Of a stretch of 46,825 nucleotides of DNA, positions 13,534 to 24,800 are shown piece by piece; position 1 is the stretch's first letter; every line of letters starts with the position of its first letter. Position numbers and translations under genes: made by a program. Source of the DNA: Spongospora subterranea (taxonomy: Eukaryota > Endomyxa > Phytomyxea > Plasmodiophorida > Plasmodiophoridae); NCBI GenBank assembly GCA_900404475.1, contig OUQQ01000086.1, forward strand, positions 1 to 46,825. The letters run 5' to 3'. Under the pieces are notes generated by a model that had not been told where the DNA came from, ran no database searches, and worked only from the letters and a program-made list of their open reading frames with translations.

Positions 13534-14150
13534 TTGCTGATTATGATCGTTCGCTGAGCGGCGTTCAAAACGATCTAATTTGTTCACTGGGTACTGTACT
13601 CAATATTGACTGTGAAAGTTTTGTCTCCGAACTGCGCGGGGCAGTTGCCACAATTTGAAACAGCAAAAATTCCAAATGGCCGATCTAATTTCTGGCTTTC
13701 GTTCTTGAGGTATTATCGCTGGCAACCAGGACATAAATTTGATCGCGGTTCCCCAGCCCGGCAGTCAGGACTGCTGTTTTATCAATGTTTCATCACATCC
13801 CGCTTGCAAATATACAACCTCATTTTGCCATTTCGTAGCAACAGCCATGACGGGGAGCAGGGAATGATAACCTCACTCCTGGTTCACAGTAGTAGTTTTC
13901 TTTCTTTCACTATTCCATTTTGGTTAAGAAGCTCGCTATGTTTTTCCTAGTCACCTGGCTCCTGCGATGAGAGCAGACGTGTTTCTTTGAATGAGAATTA
14001 TGCCGCACGTGACGTACAAGAGAGAAGTAAAAGAAATAAGATTTATATGTTATACTAAATTAGCTCAGATACAGGTACAAAAGATGAAGTGTACAATGTG
14101 AAACTTGAATTTGATCTTCAAACCACACGCTCAAAAATGGCATGCACTTC
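13534..14150. other. Intergenic region, no supported gene
   Basis: A plus-strand ORF at about 13606-13950 has no recognisable domain and low-complexity hydrophobic ends. Nothing else is visible. Confidence 0.5.
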
Positions 14151-14615
14151 TTATGTGGAACAGGTGGGTGCATAGGTTTGTTGAACCATGCTGATAGGAC
14201 TGGCTTGTTGCGCCAGTAACATCCTTTTCTTCTCAGTCTTGCTTCGCTTTTGTTTGTTGGTTTCGGCAATGCAGAGCAAGATGGTGGCCGCTTTCCACAA
14301 TCTTTGGTCTTCCATTCCATCAGCTCCACACAGCTCGAGTTCGCCTGCTCTTTTCATCAGCATTCCCCTGTTGTTATCAAGCTCCACCGCGTAGAATCCG
14401 TGCCCACTCCTTTTGATGACACCAACTTCGCCTCGGTTCTTGGCGCTAATTACCTCAACCCTTTGGCCAATCCAGCTAGCCGTTCCGAAGCACCTTTTTG
14501 GGTCTACTTCTTCCCATGTATCTTGCTGATTGCACTGCTCCATGAAAGTAAACGTAGCCAGTTCGACAAACGATGATACGCCGACAACCGGGGCGATAAC
14601 GCAGTGAGGCAGCAA
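14151..14615 (-). CDS. Hypothetical protein with a KOW/SH3-like segment
   Basis: This is one uninterrupted minus-strand reading frame of 154 codons. It contains GQRVEVISAKNRGEVGVIKR followed by GHGFYAVEL. That is the pattern of a small beta-barrel KOW-like motif, as found in RNA- or chromatin-associated proteins (seen in sequence; class inferred). The tail has a basic run (KQKRSKTEKKR). The first ATG is at 14615, but a second in-frame Met at about 14540 (MEQCNQQD) could be the real start, or this may be the last exon of a longer gene reaching upstream. I do not know a precise family. Confidence 0.45.
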   Translation of the reverse strand: MLPHCVIAPVVGVSSFVELATFTFMEQCNQQDTWEEVDPKRCFGTASWIGQRVEVISAKNRGEVGVIKRSGHGFYAVELDNNRGMLMKRAGELELCGADGMEDQRLWKAATILLCIAETNKQKRSKTEKKRMLLAQQASPISMVQQTYAPTCST

Positions 14616-15575
14616 GCTACTGTATCACCAGCGACCTCAGTCTTTACTCTAGAATACGCACTGATTTCCCAAGCCGGTTTAGCCACGGCACGTCCACGAT
14701 ACGTACATACGTAAAAGGGCAGACATCAGGACATACGGTTTAAGGAAACGTGACGTGATCGCACTACACGCACGGACATGCCCCATGGGTCCCAATGTCC
14801 CGTAACCGACTTGCAACTGTCGTCCAGTGGCAGTGGCGGACCGGGCTCAGTCAACCTTTCATGCACACTATTGCCCTTGGTTCCTGCGCTGGCTGGCAAT
14901 CGGGAGGAAATAAGTCCCACGTGAGCACTTGAGTATCGGCAGCTTAAATGGTGCCCAGCACTGTTGCTGGCATGATATCAGCTGCGTGCTTATCAGGTTT
15001 TCAAGACACGCAATCTGTGTCGTCGACAATGGCCTCAGCACTTCAGTTTGGAATCCTTAAAGCGATGAAACACATCATAATCAAGCGGGCCAGGTTCATT
15101 TTACCTGCTGCACTTGTAGTGGCGACTTTGTTATGTTCTGATTAGATTAGGTCTCATCGCCCACACTCTGGCGCGACTTCTGATTGAGACACGCCAGATG
15201 CGTTGGGGCATTTGCAAGTGATCAACGGTCGAGCGCCTCGTGCATTAGATTGTTCATGCAGTAGAACTGTTGCTCCAATTACATCGAAATTGTAACAACT
15301 GCGGTGCTGCTTGGCAACTCAACAGAATTTTGATGCGAGCCAGGATCGACCTACTGAGAAAAAAACTGACCATCTTTCCGGCGGATGGCCCCTTTCTGAA
15401 CCGCGAGTTCCCGGGTAATAGCACCAGCGTTCCATTCATGTTTGAACTGAAATCAAGCTCTATTTGGTCCTTGGCCTGTGGTTTGGTTCAAAAACTATTG
15501 TTGCCCATACGAATATGGTTTTTCATTGTATAAAGCTTAGCATCCAGGCAAATATTAAACACATTGCCTCGTATT
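14616..15575. other. Interval with no recognisable gene
   Basis: Short ORFs occur on both strands (for example + 15270-15533 and - 14726-14920). None has a recognisable domain, and I could not chain them through splice sites. Confidence 0.45.
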
Positions 15576-16292
15576 TTATACTATCGGATCTGGAATTTCA
15601 GGTGTGATGGGTTTCAATTCTTGGTGTGGTAATGTTTCGATGATTGTAGTTGTGGCCGTCTTAGAATTTTTTACATTGGAGCGGATCGATAAGAATGCCG
15701 TCCATGGGAGGTTAACCTGAGCGGCGTCAGTATAAATCACAAACACGAAGAGGTTGGTGTCCACCTACCAAATTAATGAACACGATTCTGTACGACGAGG
15801 GTACTAACACCATGTTGATCACCTGAACAAGCGGCCAAACGGCCCAGTTTACTTTCAGCGTCGTCCACAAATCGCTTTTTATGGCTGTCACCGCCTGTGT
15901 GACACCTCCGCCTTGGCAGATAGTTGTCCACAAATACATAAAGCATAGGATCACCGGCGACCAAAGTGATTGGTCAAGTACAACTTTGGCAAATACGGGC
16001 CAGTACGTCTCACCTGGAAATAGTTTCTCTAATGCAGGATACCTAATAGCAACAACCTCTGTTAACTGGTGAAATGTCCTTCAGCCATCAACTACCAGAG
16101 ATACGCTAACGGGGAAAAAACCAGAACCGCGAAACCTGTATGCCTTGCAAGTCGTAGAGGTTGGAATTGCTGCTTTGGGCGAATGATAACCTGAGCCAAC
16201 ACATCGCCTAAAGCCCAAAGTACTCCTGAACTGACCACCGTTGTCAGTAAGTAATTATCCGATTGCCATTGCTGAAACTTTTCCATGGTCAT
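15576..16292 (-). CDS. Mpv17/PMP22 family membrane protein
   Basis: Exons 16292-16096, 16042-15769 and 15716-15576 join in frame through introns of 53 and 52 nt. The N-terminal half shows the family pattern SSGVLWALGDVLAQ and a basic LRLARHTGFAVLVFSPLAY segment. The second half has VLDQSLWSPVILCFMYLW, then the family signature WAVWPLVQVINMVLVPSSYR, with the WP dipeptide and the P..YR ending, and closes with NLPWTAFLSIRSN. Four hydrophobic segments are visible. Members sit in the mitochondrial inner or peroxisomal membrane and act as pores or in stress tolerance; which one this is cannot be told. An upstream in-frame Met at 16376 is possible, but the family start fits 16292 better. A Thr/Pro-rich tail of about 27 residues is extra. 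Confidence 0.9.
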
Positions 16293-16680
16293 CACGCTAC
16301 AGCACCGCTTGATATCTGAACAGATTCGTGTAAAGGGTTCCCTGTCCTTGATATGTGACCCGTTGAGTATCCACACGGTCTAAGTTGTGTGTCGGTGTCA
16401 ATGCGTCAGTACATTTTCCTTTAAATCATCTGCGATTCATATATTAATCTTCAGTTCGAAAGCTTCAGCAAACGTACAACTTTTAACACCGAAATGGTAA
16501 CCATATTTGAGATCGACGAATGCCTCATGGTTACAGCTCTCATTGGAAGATGTTTTTGAGGACTGATGTTCTTGACACGAAACGTCCTGACATCTATCAG
16601 AATATTAATCATAATCACCACCCCTACCGTGTGAAGTTAGTGGCTGGCTGCATTAATCGTCAAATACATATACAAATTAT
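16293..16680. other. Intergenic region between MPV17-like and MON1 genes
   Basis: This is the short spacer between two same-strand genes. It would hold the promoter of the Mpv17-like gene and the 3' end of MON1. I see no gene here. Confidence 0.5.
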
Positions 16681-18139
16681 TTATAGAAACGGAGAATACT
16701 TTGACGACCAGGTACCGAATTTACAAGCGAATAAAAAGTTTTCTCTGCTTTGAACTGCGCTACAAACACGTCTTCCACACTGAACTGCTTCGGTTCTAGA
16801 AAGCAATGGAGACAGTATCGCCATCAATTGAATCGCAGCTGACCGGATTCCAAGTAGAGTATGCGAAGTACGAACTTCAAGAAAAATCTTTGGTGCGCAT
16901 GGCATGCCTTTCATTGTACAAAAGACATGGCGATGCAAACGACACCAGTCTAAGGGGTCCTTAGAATTGTCCCGAAACGGTGGTCGGATACTTGTCGCCA
17001 CCATCTGGCTACACTTCCTGCTGATAGCAATAACGTGCCGAACATTGGCATCTGAAATTCCCAGAAACCCCAAAGAAGGAGCAACAGGGGCACACTGTAT
17101 CGCCGTTAGTAATCCAGCGGCGATCATCGACTGAGTAAACTGCTCTTTGTACCGCTGTAAATTCAGAATATCATTAGGATCTGCCGTGATCTGAATTAGA
17201 AAAATTCCATCAGCGATGGCCGCAAGGTGCGCGTACACGAACGCATTACGATTAAACTCGGGAAGACAAACCGGTGAGAACATATCAGACATGGACAGAA
17301 CCGACATATGGTTAGCGAAGGTAATCAACAGTTGACAGTCCGAAAGTGTTAATGCATGTCCAGCACGATGAGCTATTTGAACTAGGAATCTTCCTCTCAA
17401 TAACAATAAAAATAGCACGTGAGACGACTGAACTCGATGGCGAATCATCAAATTAGATATTTTCTGACGGATTTTGCTTGCCAAAACGAGAGACGGAATA
17501 GCCTCGAACTCAAACGAAAGATCTGTTGTCGTTCTACATATCTGGTTACGAATCATTGTGTCCACACCTCCCATCAGGTTACGAAGATCATATTGCGGAT
17601 GTGACTCTAGCATTTTGTGGACAGACCCAGACAAAAGTAGCAACATTTGATTGTGTACGTTGTTAGCTAGTACTTTGAGGGTGGATGCTTCAAAACGTTG
17701 GCTAACGACAACAACATATAAAGGACCATATTCGCCGAACACCATTGTTGTTTTCGGTGCAGACGGCGACGAGTAGGAAGACACCGATAGTAATTGATCG
17801 TCAAGAGCATGGATATTCTCGACAATGGCAGTAATTAATGCCATAAGCGACTCGTGACCATCGTTCAAATCAAACAGCGAAAATACGGGTCGAGCTGACC
17901 ATGTGACAACAAATACGTGTTGGTCCTAAATCAAACAATTGTGAGTGGGTATTTGAAAAAATGAAGCATATACGTCAGAGCATAATGACTACCTGTATAT
18001 AAAACTGCTCCCTTTCCATGACGGTGTTCGCACCACTATCAGCACCGCTAAAGTCGGAATCTTGCCTAACCGCCGATACCGGCTGTGATTGGTTCTCTAG
18101 CGAATAAGGTAAACCGTCATCTTCCGGTTCAGGATCCAT
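16681..18139 (-). CDS. MON1: Vacuolar fusion protein MON1
   Basis: Two exons, 18139-17993 and 17925-16681, join in frame across a 67-nt intron. Mon1 with Ccz1 forms the guanine-nucleotide exchange factor that activates Rab7/Ypt7 on late endosomes and vacuoles. The visible family features are the first longin-like domain beginning HVFVVTWSARPVFS, the segment GPLYVVVVSQRFEAS, and the block ESHPQYDLRNLMGG (family form: PxFDLRxLLGG). A second longin core has LLLRGRFLVQIAHR and SPVCLPEFNRNAFVYAHLA, followed by the C-terminal third with a TLLGIRSAAIQL helix region. The N-terminus (MDPEPEDDG) is acidic and presumably disordered. A longer N-terminus through another upstream exon cannot be excluded, because family members often have over 100 disordered residues there. 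Confidence 0.88.
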
Positions 18140-18566
18140 AAGCCGTAAAAAACCTGGCCGACTACAGTAGGCAAACGATGTGTTCTGGGGTGCGGAACGG
18201 GTTGGACCCTGGTCACGGACTGATGGGCAAGACGCACTCCTCAAACCTCACCAATGCAACTCGATTCCAATAATGATCATGGCTACTGTTTACGAAATGA
18301 TCCCTTGGAACCTGAGGGTGCGGCATTGCTATGGAAACGGAAATAGGCGGTTACGTTTCTTAAATGCATGATCAGGTGCCAACTGTACTGATTCGACAGA
18401 GACAAGATTTTTCGTTTCAACTGTTTCAACGTCTACTTGGTAAGTGCAACGTACTACTCCACTACTTAGTGGTAAGTGCTAAATTACAGTATGTAAAATA
18501 GGGAGCCATGGATGATAATATAATCAACATTGCGTCTTAAATCATAGTTTTACTGATTTGTACGTG
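18140..18566. other. Intergenic region between MON1 and SEC14-like gene
   Basis: This is the upstream flank of MON1 and the 3' flank of the SEC14-like gene. Open stretches on the minus strand run a short way upstream from MON1 and may include untranslated leader or an extra exon. I see no other gene. Confidence 0.45.
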
Positions 18567-19695
18567 TCATTTGAACAAAGGAATACAGGTCGGGTCCTTG
18601 CAGTGAGAACATGTTCCACCTAGATATTTTGGTATGCTGCTTTCGGGCATAATTTCCAGCAGGCGTGGTTTCCATTTAGAGCCAAGCACTTCAATTTTTT
18701 CTTGCGCTGCCTTGTCAATGCACAGGACCAGAACTTTCCACAGACTTGAGAATATTCGAGGCGCATTAATGACTATCAGCCTGTATAATGAACCAACTAG
18801 AAGTATTCAACAGTTATAGATACCACGACAATTACACACTCGTATTACCATAAACTTTTTGCATCACTCCAACAGCAGCTTGAAACATTGAAATAACTTG
18901 AGAGTTTGCTGCGTCAAGAACACCGATCCCTTCAAGGTCAAATACAAATACGAAAGAATCGATGTGTTGCTTGAGAGTTGCTGATGTACGCCGGGCCAGC
19001 ATCTGTCCGATTTCTTGAATACGGGCATACCTTAGTGCAACATCTTCTGGGTGGACGTTCTTGAAAAACTCTTTGCGGTTCGCTTGACCAACTCTATCGA
19101 AAAATACCGGATGATGTTTGTGATCAAGACCGTGCCATTGTTGTGTGTGGAAAAATTTGAACTTCTCTTCACCAACGCTCAGAGGTCCTTTCCATACAAT
19201 TTCCTCAATTTGCTGGCTATTTCTCCACTGTATAGCATATTCTAGCGCTTTTGCGGTCTGGTCAATGTTCATGTTGTAGCCTAGTAGAAAACGAAGAAGA
19301 ATGTCGTCTGACGGAACCTTCGAGGTGCTGGTAAACGCGCTGATTTCCTCGCGGTTTTTCAACGAATGTATTGCCTGAACCTGTTCCTCTGTAACTTTCC
19401 AGTATCGCAGCGATGAATCGACATTACTATTGACGAATTCCGGGTCTTGATTAATACAACTTGGATCGACCCACTTTTTTAGTGACATACATTCATCAGG
19501 GAGAAGCCCTGTTTGTTCAGCATATGACGACGCGGGTTCAGCACTTTTGGAGCCGAGCTGCTCATCGGTGAGTTTCTCATCGAAACTCATGACCGATGTA
19601 CAAATGGCGGCTCGTGCCCCTCCACTATCCCCCACCAAACGGTCCATGGCCGATATCCCAAGCCCTATATCCGATTTGCTCCCATTTATCACCAT
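18567..19695 (-). CDS. SEC14-like phosphatidylinositol-transfer protein (CRAL-TRIO domain)
   Basis: Exons 19695-18836 and 18780-18567 are joined by a 55-nt intron in phase 2. The protein (about 357 residues) starts with an acidic/polar segment. It then has the CRAL-TRIO N-terminal helix bundle (DDILLRFLLGYNMNIDQTAKALEYAI; family form LLRFLRAR.fdv..A). The lipid-binding fold follows, with HPVFFDRVGQ, FVFDLEGIG and, after the intron, LIVINAPRIFSSLW (family form IINAP..F...W). It ends in a short Cys-containing tail (GTCSHCKDPTC). Such proteins exchange phosphatidylinositol and other lipids between membranes. The open frame continues upstream of 19695 to about 20082. I chose 19695 because the upstream residues look non-coding. 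Confidence 0.9.
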
Positions 19696-21120
19696 TGCAT
19701 TGTTATCAAGTATCTTTGGCGAGGCACGTAACGGGTGACACGTCAGCTGGGGCCTCAAAGGCTGGAATGTATCCCACCCCGCGCACTGACAACGGCGCAC
19801 GTATATATATATATGACGAATAGCTTCTGTTTTCTCTGCTCGTGCAGCACGACCTAGAAGTTGACATATACATGGCGCTGCCGTTCGACTTTCTTCCGAT
19901 TTTTTATGGAACTCAAGGGAAATCGTTACAATATATCGAGAAACCCTATGAAAACCGGTTCCATCAATACAGGATCGAAGCGATATCGTCAGGTCTCTGG
20001 AGCTTTGAACGTGATATCTCGCATGCACCAGCCCCCGGAAAATGTTTGACAGGTTGTTGTATTGGACCAGGGTTTTTGACACAATACATTTTACAAAGGC
20101 TCATGACAAGGCGAAAAGCAATGTGAAATGCTTTTTGAAAAGATTTGTGTGTTTTTGGCCGCAATGTCGCAATATGTGTTTATCTCGTCTTTGCGTATGC
20201 CAAATCAGCATTGCCAATAAACAAATTGTGGGATGACCGGGGTAGAGTACATGGTAGGTTTGCGGCACATCGTCGCTGGCATTATTGAGAAGGGCAAAAT
20301 GAAGAAAATGTGGGATAGTACTGAGAAAGCTACCGGTCGATCACCGCAGAGGCATGGCCCAGCAGCAAGGCTTGTCAGAACTTAGAAGGGAACCAGGTAA
20401 AATCTCGGCCTAGAAGGGGGCTGCAAGGCGTTGATGTAAAGGGTGCTAGCGATGCTGGAAGAACACGAACACGACCCCCATCTGCGGCCGGCGATATTTT
20501 GGGGTGTGAGAAAACTTGCCGACGTCGGTATATACAAAAAATAGAACGTTTATTGTGATCACCGACCGATGTATAAATATATTTAAGCTTTCAAAGTCTT
20601 TTCAAAAGCTTAGTCTTTCAAACCTTGACTGGTGTATTAAAAGACCCAGAGCACTATTCGAGAGCCGTCGTTAAGAAAATCTTGTATTTCGTTCCAATGT
20701 GAATACCTGAGATAATTCATGAACCCCAACCCTCATCTTACACTTCTCGGCCATCTGCATTCAGAACTCATTTTTGTCTACTCTACTGTTCTGTCTTCAA
20801 TCTTCATCAGAACAGTGTTTCCGCAGCCACCAACTGTCTGATCACGGTGCTATGATCGTGTCGCTGGGTGATGTGATCTAGTGATGTATCTGGAAACATG
20901 AAACCCGTCGCAAAAAACATTTTAGTTCCAAGTTCGAGTCTATTGTTACGGTCTTGGCGACATCCCGTCCTTTGCTGAGGTGGTCGCGTCCACGACGGTA
21001 GGTTTTATTTTGGTAACGCTAAAGCTTAAAGTTCAGTAAGTGTACAACGCGCTGCTGTGATTTTGGCCATTTCAAGTTTAAGTGTCAAATAACATTGTAC
21101 AGCTGTAGCCCAGATCTCGA
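19696..21120. other. Intergenic region between divergent SEC14-like and SPEC3-like genes
   Basis: About 1.4 kb holds no recognisable protein or RNA gene. It contains a short (ta)n run at about 19802-19814, and AT-rich and mixed-composition stretches. Promoters of the two divergent genes must lie here. I see no tRNA. Confidence 0.5.
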
Positions 21121-21476
21121 ATGTCGTCTCTGTTAGATAAGATCCTTAGCAACATCAAAAACCTCAAAGTACTTCCGTTTCCGATCTTGAATTGATTTTT
21201 TCCTGATAGCAGGTTCATAAACAGGTACCCGTAGTTAGTAACCGTTTGGGCGCTGTCGTATTAGGGATATGTAACTTTTTCCTTTTCGGCGTCGGCACCA
21301 TGGTTGCAGCCATATTGACCAGATCATTAGCCGACTTCATCATCGGCGCCCTTCAGACGTTCTTACCTATTATTGGGTATTCCGAAATTATTTCTGTTCA
21401 TGTGTCCGCAATGATATTCCATTTCAGATGGATCTGGAGCGTCGTTTGGGGGATCCTCATGATCTTCGAGAAATGA
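21121..21476 (+). CDS. SPEC3/Stum-like small membrane protein
   Basis: Three exons (21121-21168, 21213-21376, 21428-21476) encode 86 residues, a gene too fragmented to show as one ORF. The N-terminus (MSSLLDKILSNIKNLK) looks amphipathic. It is followed by two hydrophobic segments: LGAVVLGICNFFLFGVGTM (family form: LN.fiPG.GT) and FIIGALQTFLPIIGWIWSVV. It ends WSVVWGILMIFEK. The closing pattern (hydrophobic stretch, GWIWSVVWGI) matches the SPEC3/Stum family. SPEC3 was described from sea-urchin cilia, and Drosophila Stum is needed in mechanosensory neurons. The assignment is based on this pattern only; a ciliary role here is inference. Confidence 0.7.
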
Positions 21477-21830
21477 ACGATTGAGATTAAAAAAATCCAA
21501 GAGTGCAGCACACTTTTATAAACGATGCGACATTTTCTATTCTGTCTCACATCAGAGATTACAGGATTGTTGATAATTCCAAGTAAAACGCTGACTATGG
21601 CGGAATCGTATCGTTTTTTTTTAATAAGCACATTTACATTGAACAACAACTTTCAGAATGAGATTTTCCACTGCAGATGTATACGTCACAACCTTCATAC
21701 ATTCGATTGAAGTCATGAACAGGTCGTCTCTATCTAGCAATTTGACTTGACGTGAGATCGGTACGATTATATTGTCAGAAGTCGATATCGTACCTGTACC
21801 CCTTAATTTGGCACCGGTTATCGGTTGGTG

Positions 21831-24800
21831 ATGTCAAATCGGGATGACGGCGATCCGGCTGTGAATGAAACTCTACCAGCTCTGGAGGAAAATGACTCTG
21901 ATTCGTTTGTAGATGAGCAGGTGCAACTTTTGGACGTCAATGATGCCAAGTGGTCACTGATTCATCATCCAGGTAGCTTATGATTCCAAACCGGCGTTAC
22001 CGTTGAAGAATAGCAACGAGCAGCAGCTCAGTGACGAAGATGAAAAAGCACAGAATAGACGTAAACCTATGAGAGTCGTTGATGTAAACGCAGGTATACT
22101 GAGATTAGTCGTTTGGCTACTTCCTTTAATACTGAGTGCCGATCACACATTGAATGTAAACCTGTAGACGAGAATAATGGAAAGGTCTCATCTGCTGCCT
22201 CAACTCCAGTGGAAGAAATGGTTGCGTTTGCCGGCAAAGATCGAGACACTAACGAACGGCGTCAAGCCGCATTCAGTTTCGCTCATTTCTCGACCGAAGA
22301 AGAAACGCAGTTCGCCATCGTCAAAATGAAACGGAACTACGGTTCGCTCCGGACCCAGCACCGTAAACTAGTGCAGCTGATGTTTTGGTTACGACAGGGA
22401 TACATGCAGTGTTAGGGCTGCTGAACTCTGGGGATCACATCTGTCAGCGGTATGCGGCTCTGTGCTTCGGAAACGTGGCAGCTCATCCCGAGCTGCGCAA
22501 AGACCTGGTCGCCAATGGGATATTGGAGCACATGATCCCAATCGCGATCAACGGCGACATCGACCTTGACACGCAACGGTAGGGGTCCGCTGCTGGCTAA
22601 GTCGGAATCCATCATGTATTGGGAACAGGTATGCGATCATGGCTGTGGCCAACCTTGCTGCTGACGTGGATACCCATAAATTACTGATGAAAAACATGCC
22701 AGCGATTTTGGATTTGGTCGATTCCCCAGACCGGGACCTGCATGAATGTGCGGTTCTAACCGTCCAGAATGTAAGCACACACACACACACACACGTGATG
22801 GAGCTCATGAATAGGTTATCTTACTTTGTGTTTTTTGCAAGGTTTCCTCAAACAAGAAGTTGACAAAGAAGCTGAAAGTGATCATTGGCCCGTTGGTGAA
22901 CATGATCGCTAATCCGTTGATGGATGTCGAATCGATTACACATGCGGTTTCTGCATTGCGCGGATTAACTTCTGATGATAATTTGAAGCTAGAGCTTTTG
23001 AGACTGAATGCATTAAAGGTTTGCCGATTACCAGCTCTCTGTCTCCACATAACGCAATCCACTGTTAGGAATTGGTAAATTTGGTAGATACTATCGATAA
23101 AAATGAGCTCCTGATCGAGATCGCTGCCACGATTGCTGGATTGGCAAACCTGATCGAAGCACACGTTGAACTGCTTCAGCCATCGGCAATCAATGCCATA
23201 ATGGTATTGGCGTTAATGGACCTTAACCCTCAGGTACGAGCCATTACCATCGCTGCGACGTTGGAGTTTCCCGAATAAAATGAATCAATTTTAGGTTCAA
23301 GTTCACGCTGCGAACACGTTGGCCTCTTTGGCGTCCAATCCGGATTCTCATCCCAACATAGTCTATGCGAATGGTTGGCAGTGTAGCAACTTCTTGCCTG
23401 ACTTAATTGTTGCATTGATTAGGTATTGATAATTTGGTACATCTAGCAATGTCTCGTGATGCCAATGTACGCCAAGGAGCTACACGAGCCTTGGCGAACC
23501 TATCATCGAATAGAGCGTATCAGGGAGATTTGATTCACGCCGGTCAGAACGCTAGATGAATTTTTGGCCTAAACCTGATTGTGACCCTATATTAGGCTGT
23601 CTTGACGTCATCACAGCTGCATTAAAAGATAATGACGAAGCATCGTTATTCTTTAGTTGCATAATGTGTGCAATCATATCCGAAAATAACGACTATCACA
23701 AGTTCATATGCGTTAAGGCTATTCTTCAGCCATTATCCCTTCTCGTAGATCTTGCGTCACGGTTCGTATCTCATCTGTTTGCCGACTTCCTGCGTTAGGT
23801 GACATCCCTTGAACAAGACAACGAGCTCACACGATATGCACTATTGTCACTATCCAATTTAGCTGCTAATATCAATTCTCATGGGTTAATCATGGACGAG
23901 CTGCAAATGCAGCTAACCGTGTTCTTCGAATTAGCCAGCTCGAAAGACTCTGAAGTGCAACGATATTTTGCCATGTTGCTATCAAACCTGGCAACAAATG
24001 AGACATTGCACGAGTTTCTCAGCTCCAGAGCATGCTTTCAGGTATTGGACATATAACATTAGTTGCAGTCTCAAGTCCTAAAACTTGCAATTAGGCTGTG
24101 GAAAACATTTTGAACACTGATTCAATGAGTACTGCAAAATCGGCATTATCGTTCATTGTGACAATGTTGCGAGATAATGCCACCCGACAATGCTTCGCTG
24201 GCGTGTCTGTGAAAAGGATACTAGATATTGCACAAAAATGGTCGGATCAGCCTTATCAACTCTCGGTAATTGAAGTCCTGAGTAATATAACAAAGGCTCC
24301 AAAAGTATCACCCAGCAGTTTGACCAAATACTCCAATTGATTGTATAATGTTATAGGTTCGGACAGCACATAAATGGTACAGGAACTTGGGGTTAATCGA
24401 GCACTTTTTAGGGCAGGTAGATGTCGTTATATGAGAAAAAACCCCTATGAATTCGTCCTTAGGAGTCAATCGACGTACAGCAGGAAGCACTGCGATTTTT
24501 CCTAAATATATGTGATATGGAAGAGGTGCAACGAACGATGATTGGTATGAAATTGCTTGAATACACAACGAAAGCTGTCCGGAAAGGTATTCTGCAACAT
24601 CATTACTTACCAGTACCATTGGTTGATGTCAGTTCAGGAACAATGGCTCAACAGTCTCTTGGAATCCATATCCTCTGCCGGTTATGTGCTGGAATACCAG
24701 AAATATTAGAAGAGTTAAAACGCAATCGGATCATTCAGGTTATCGCTCCTTTTGTCCGCTCTCCTCACACAGCATTCAGGAAGTACGCCTTCAACGGTTT

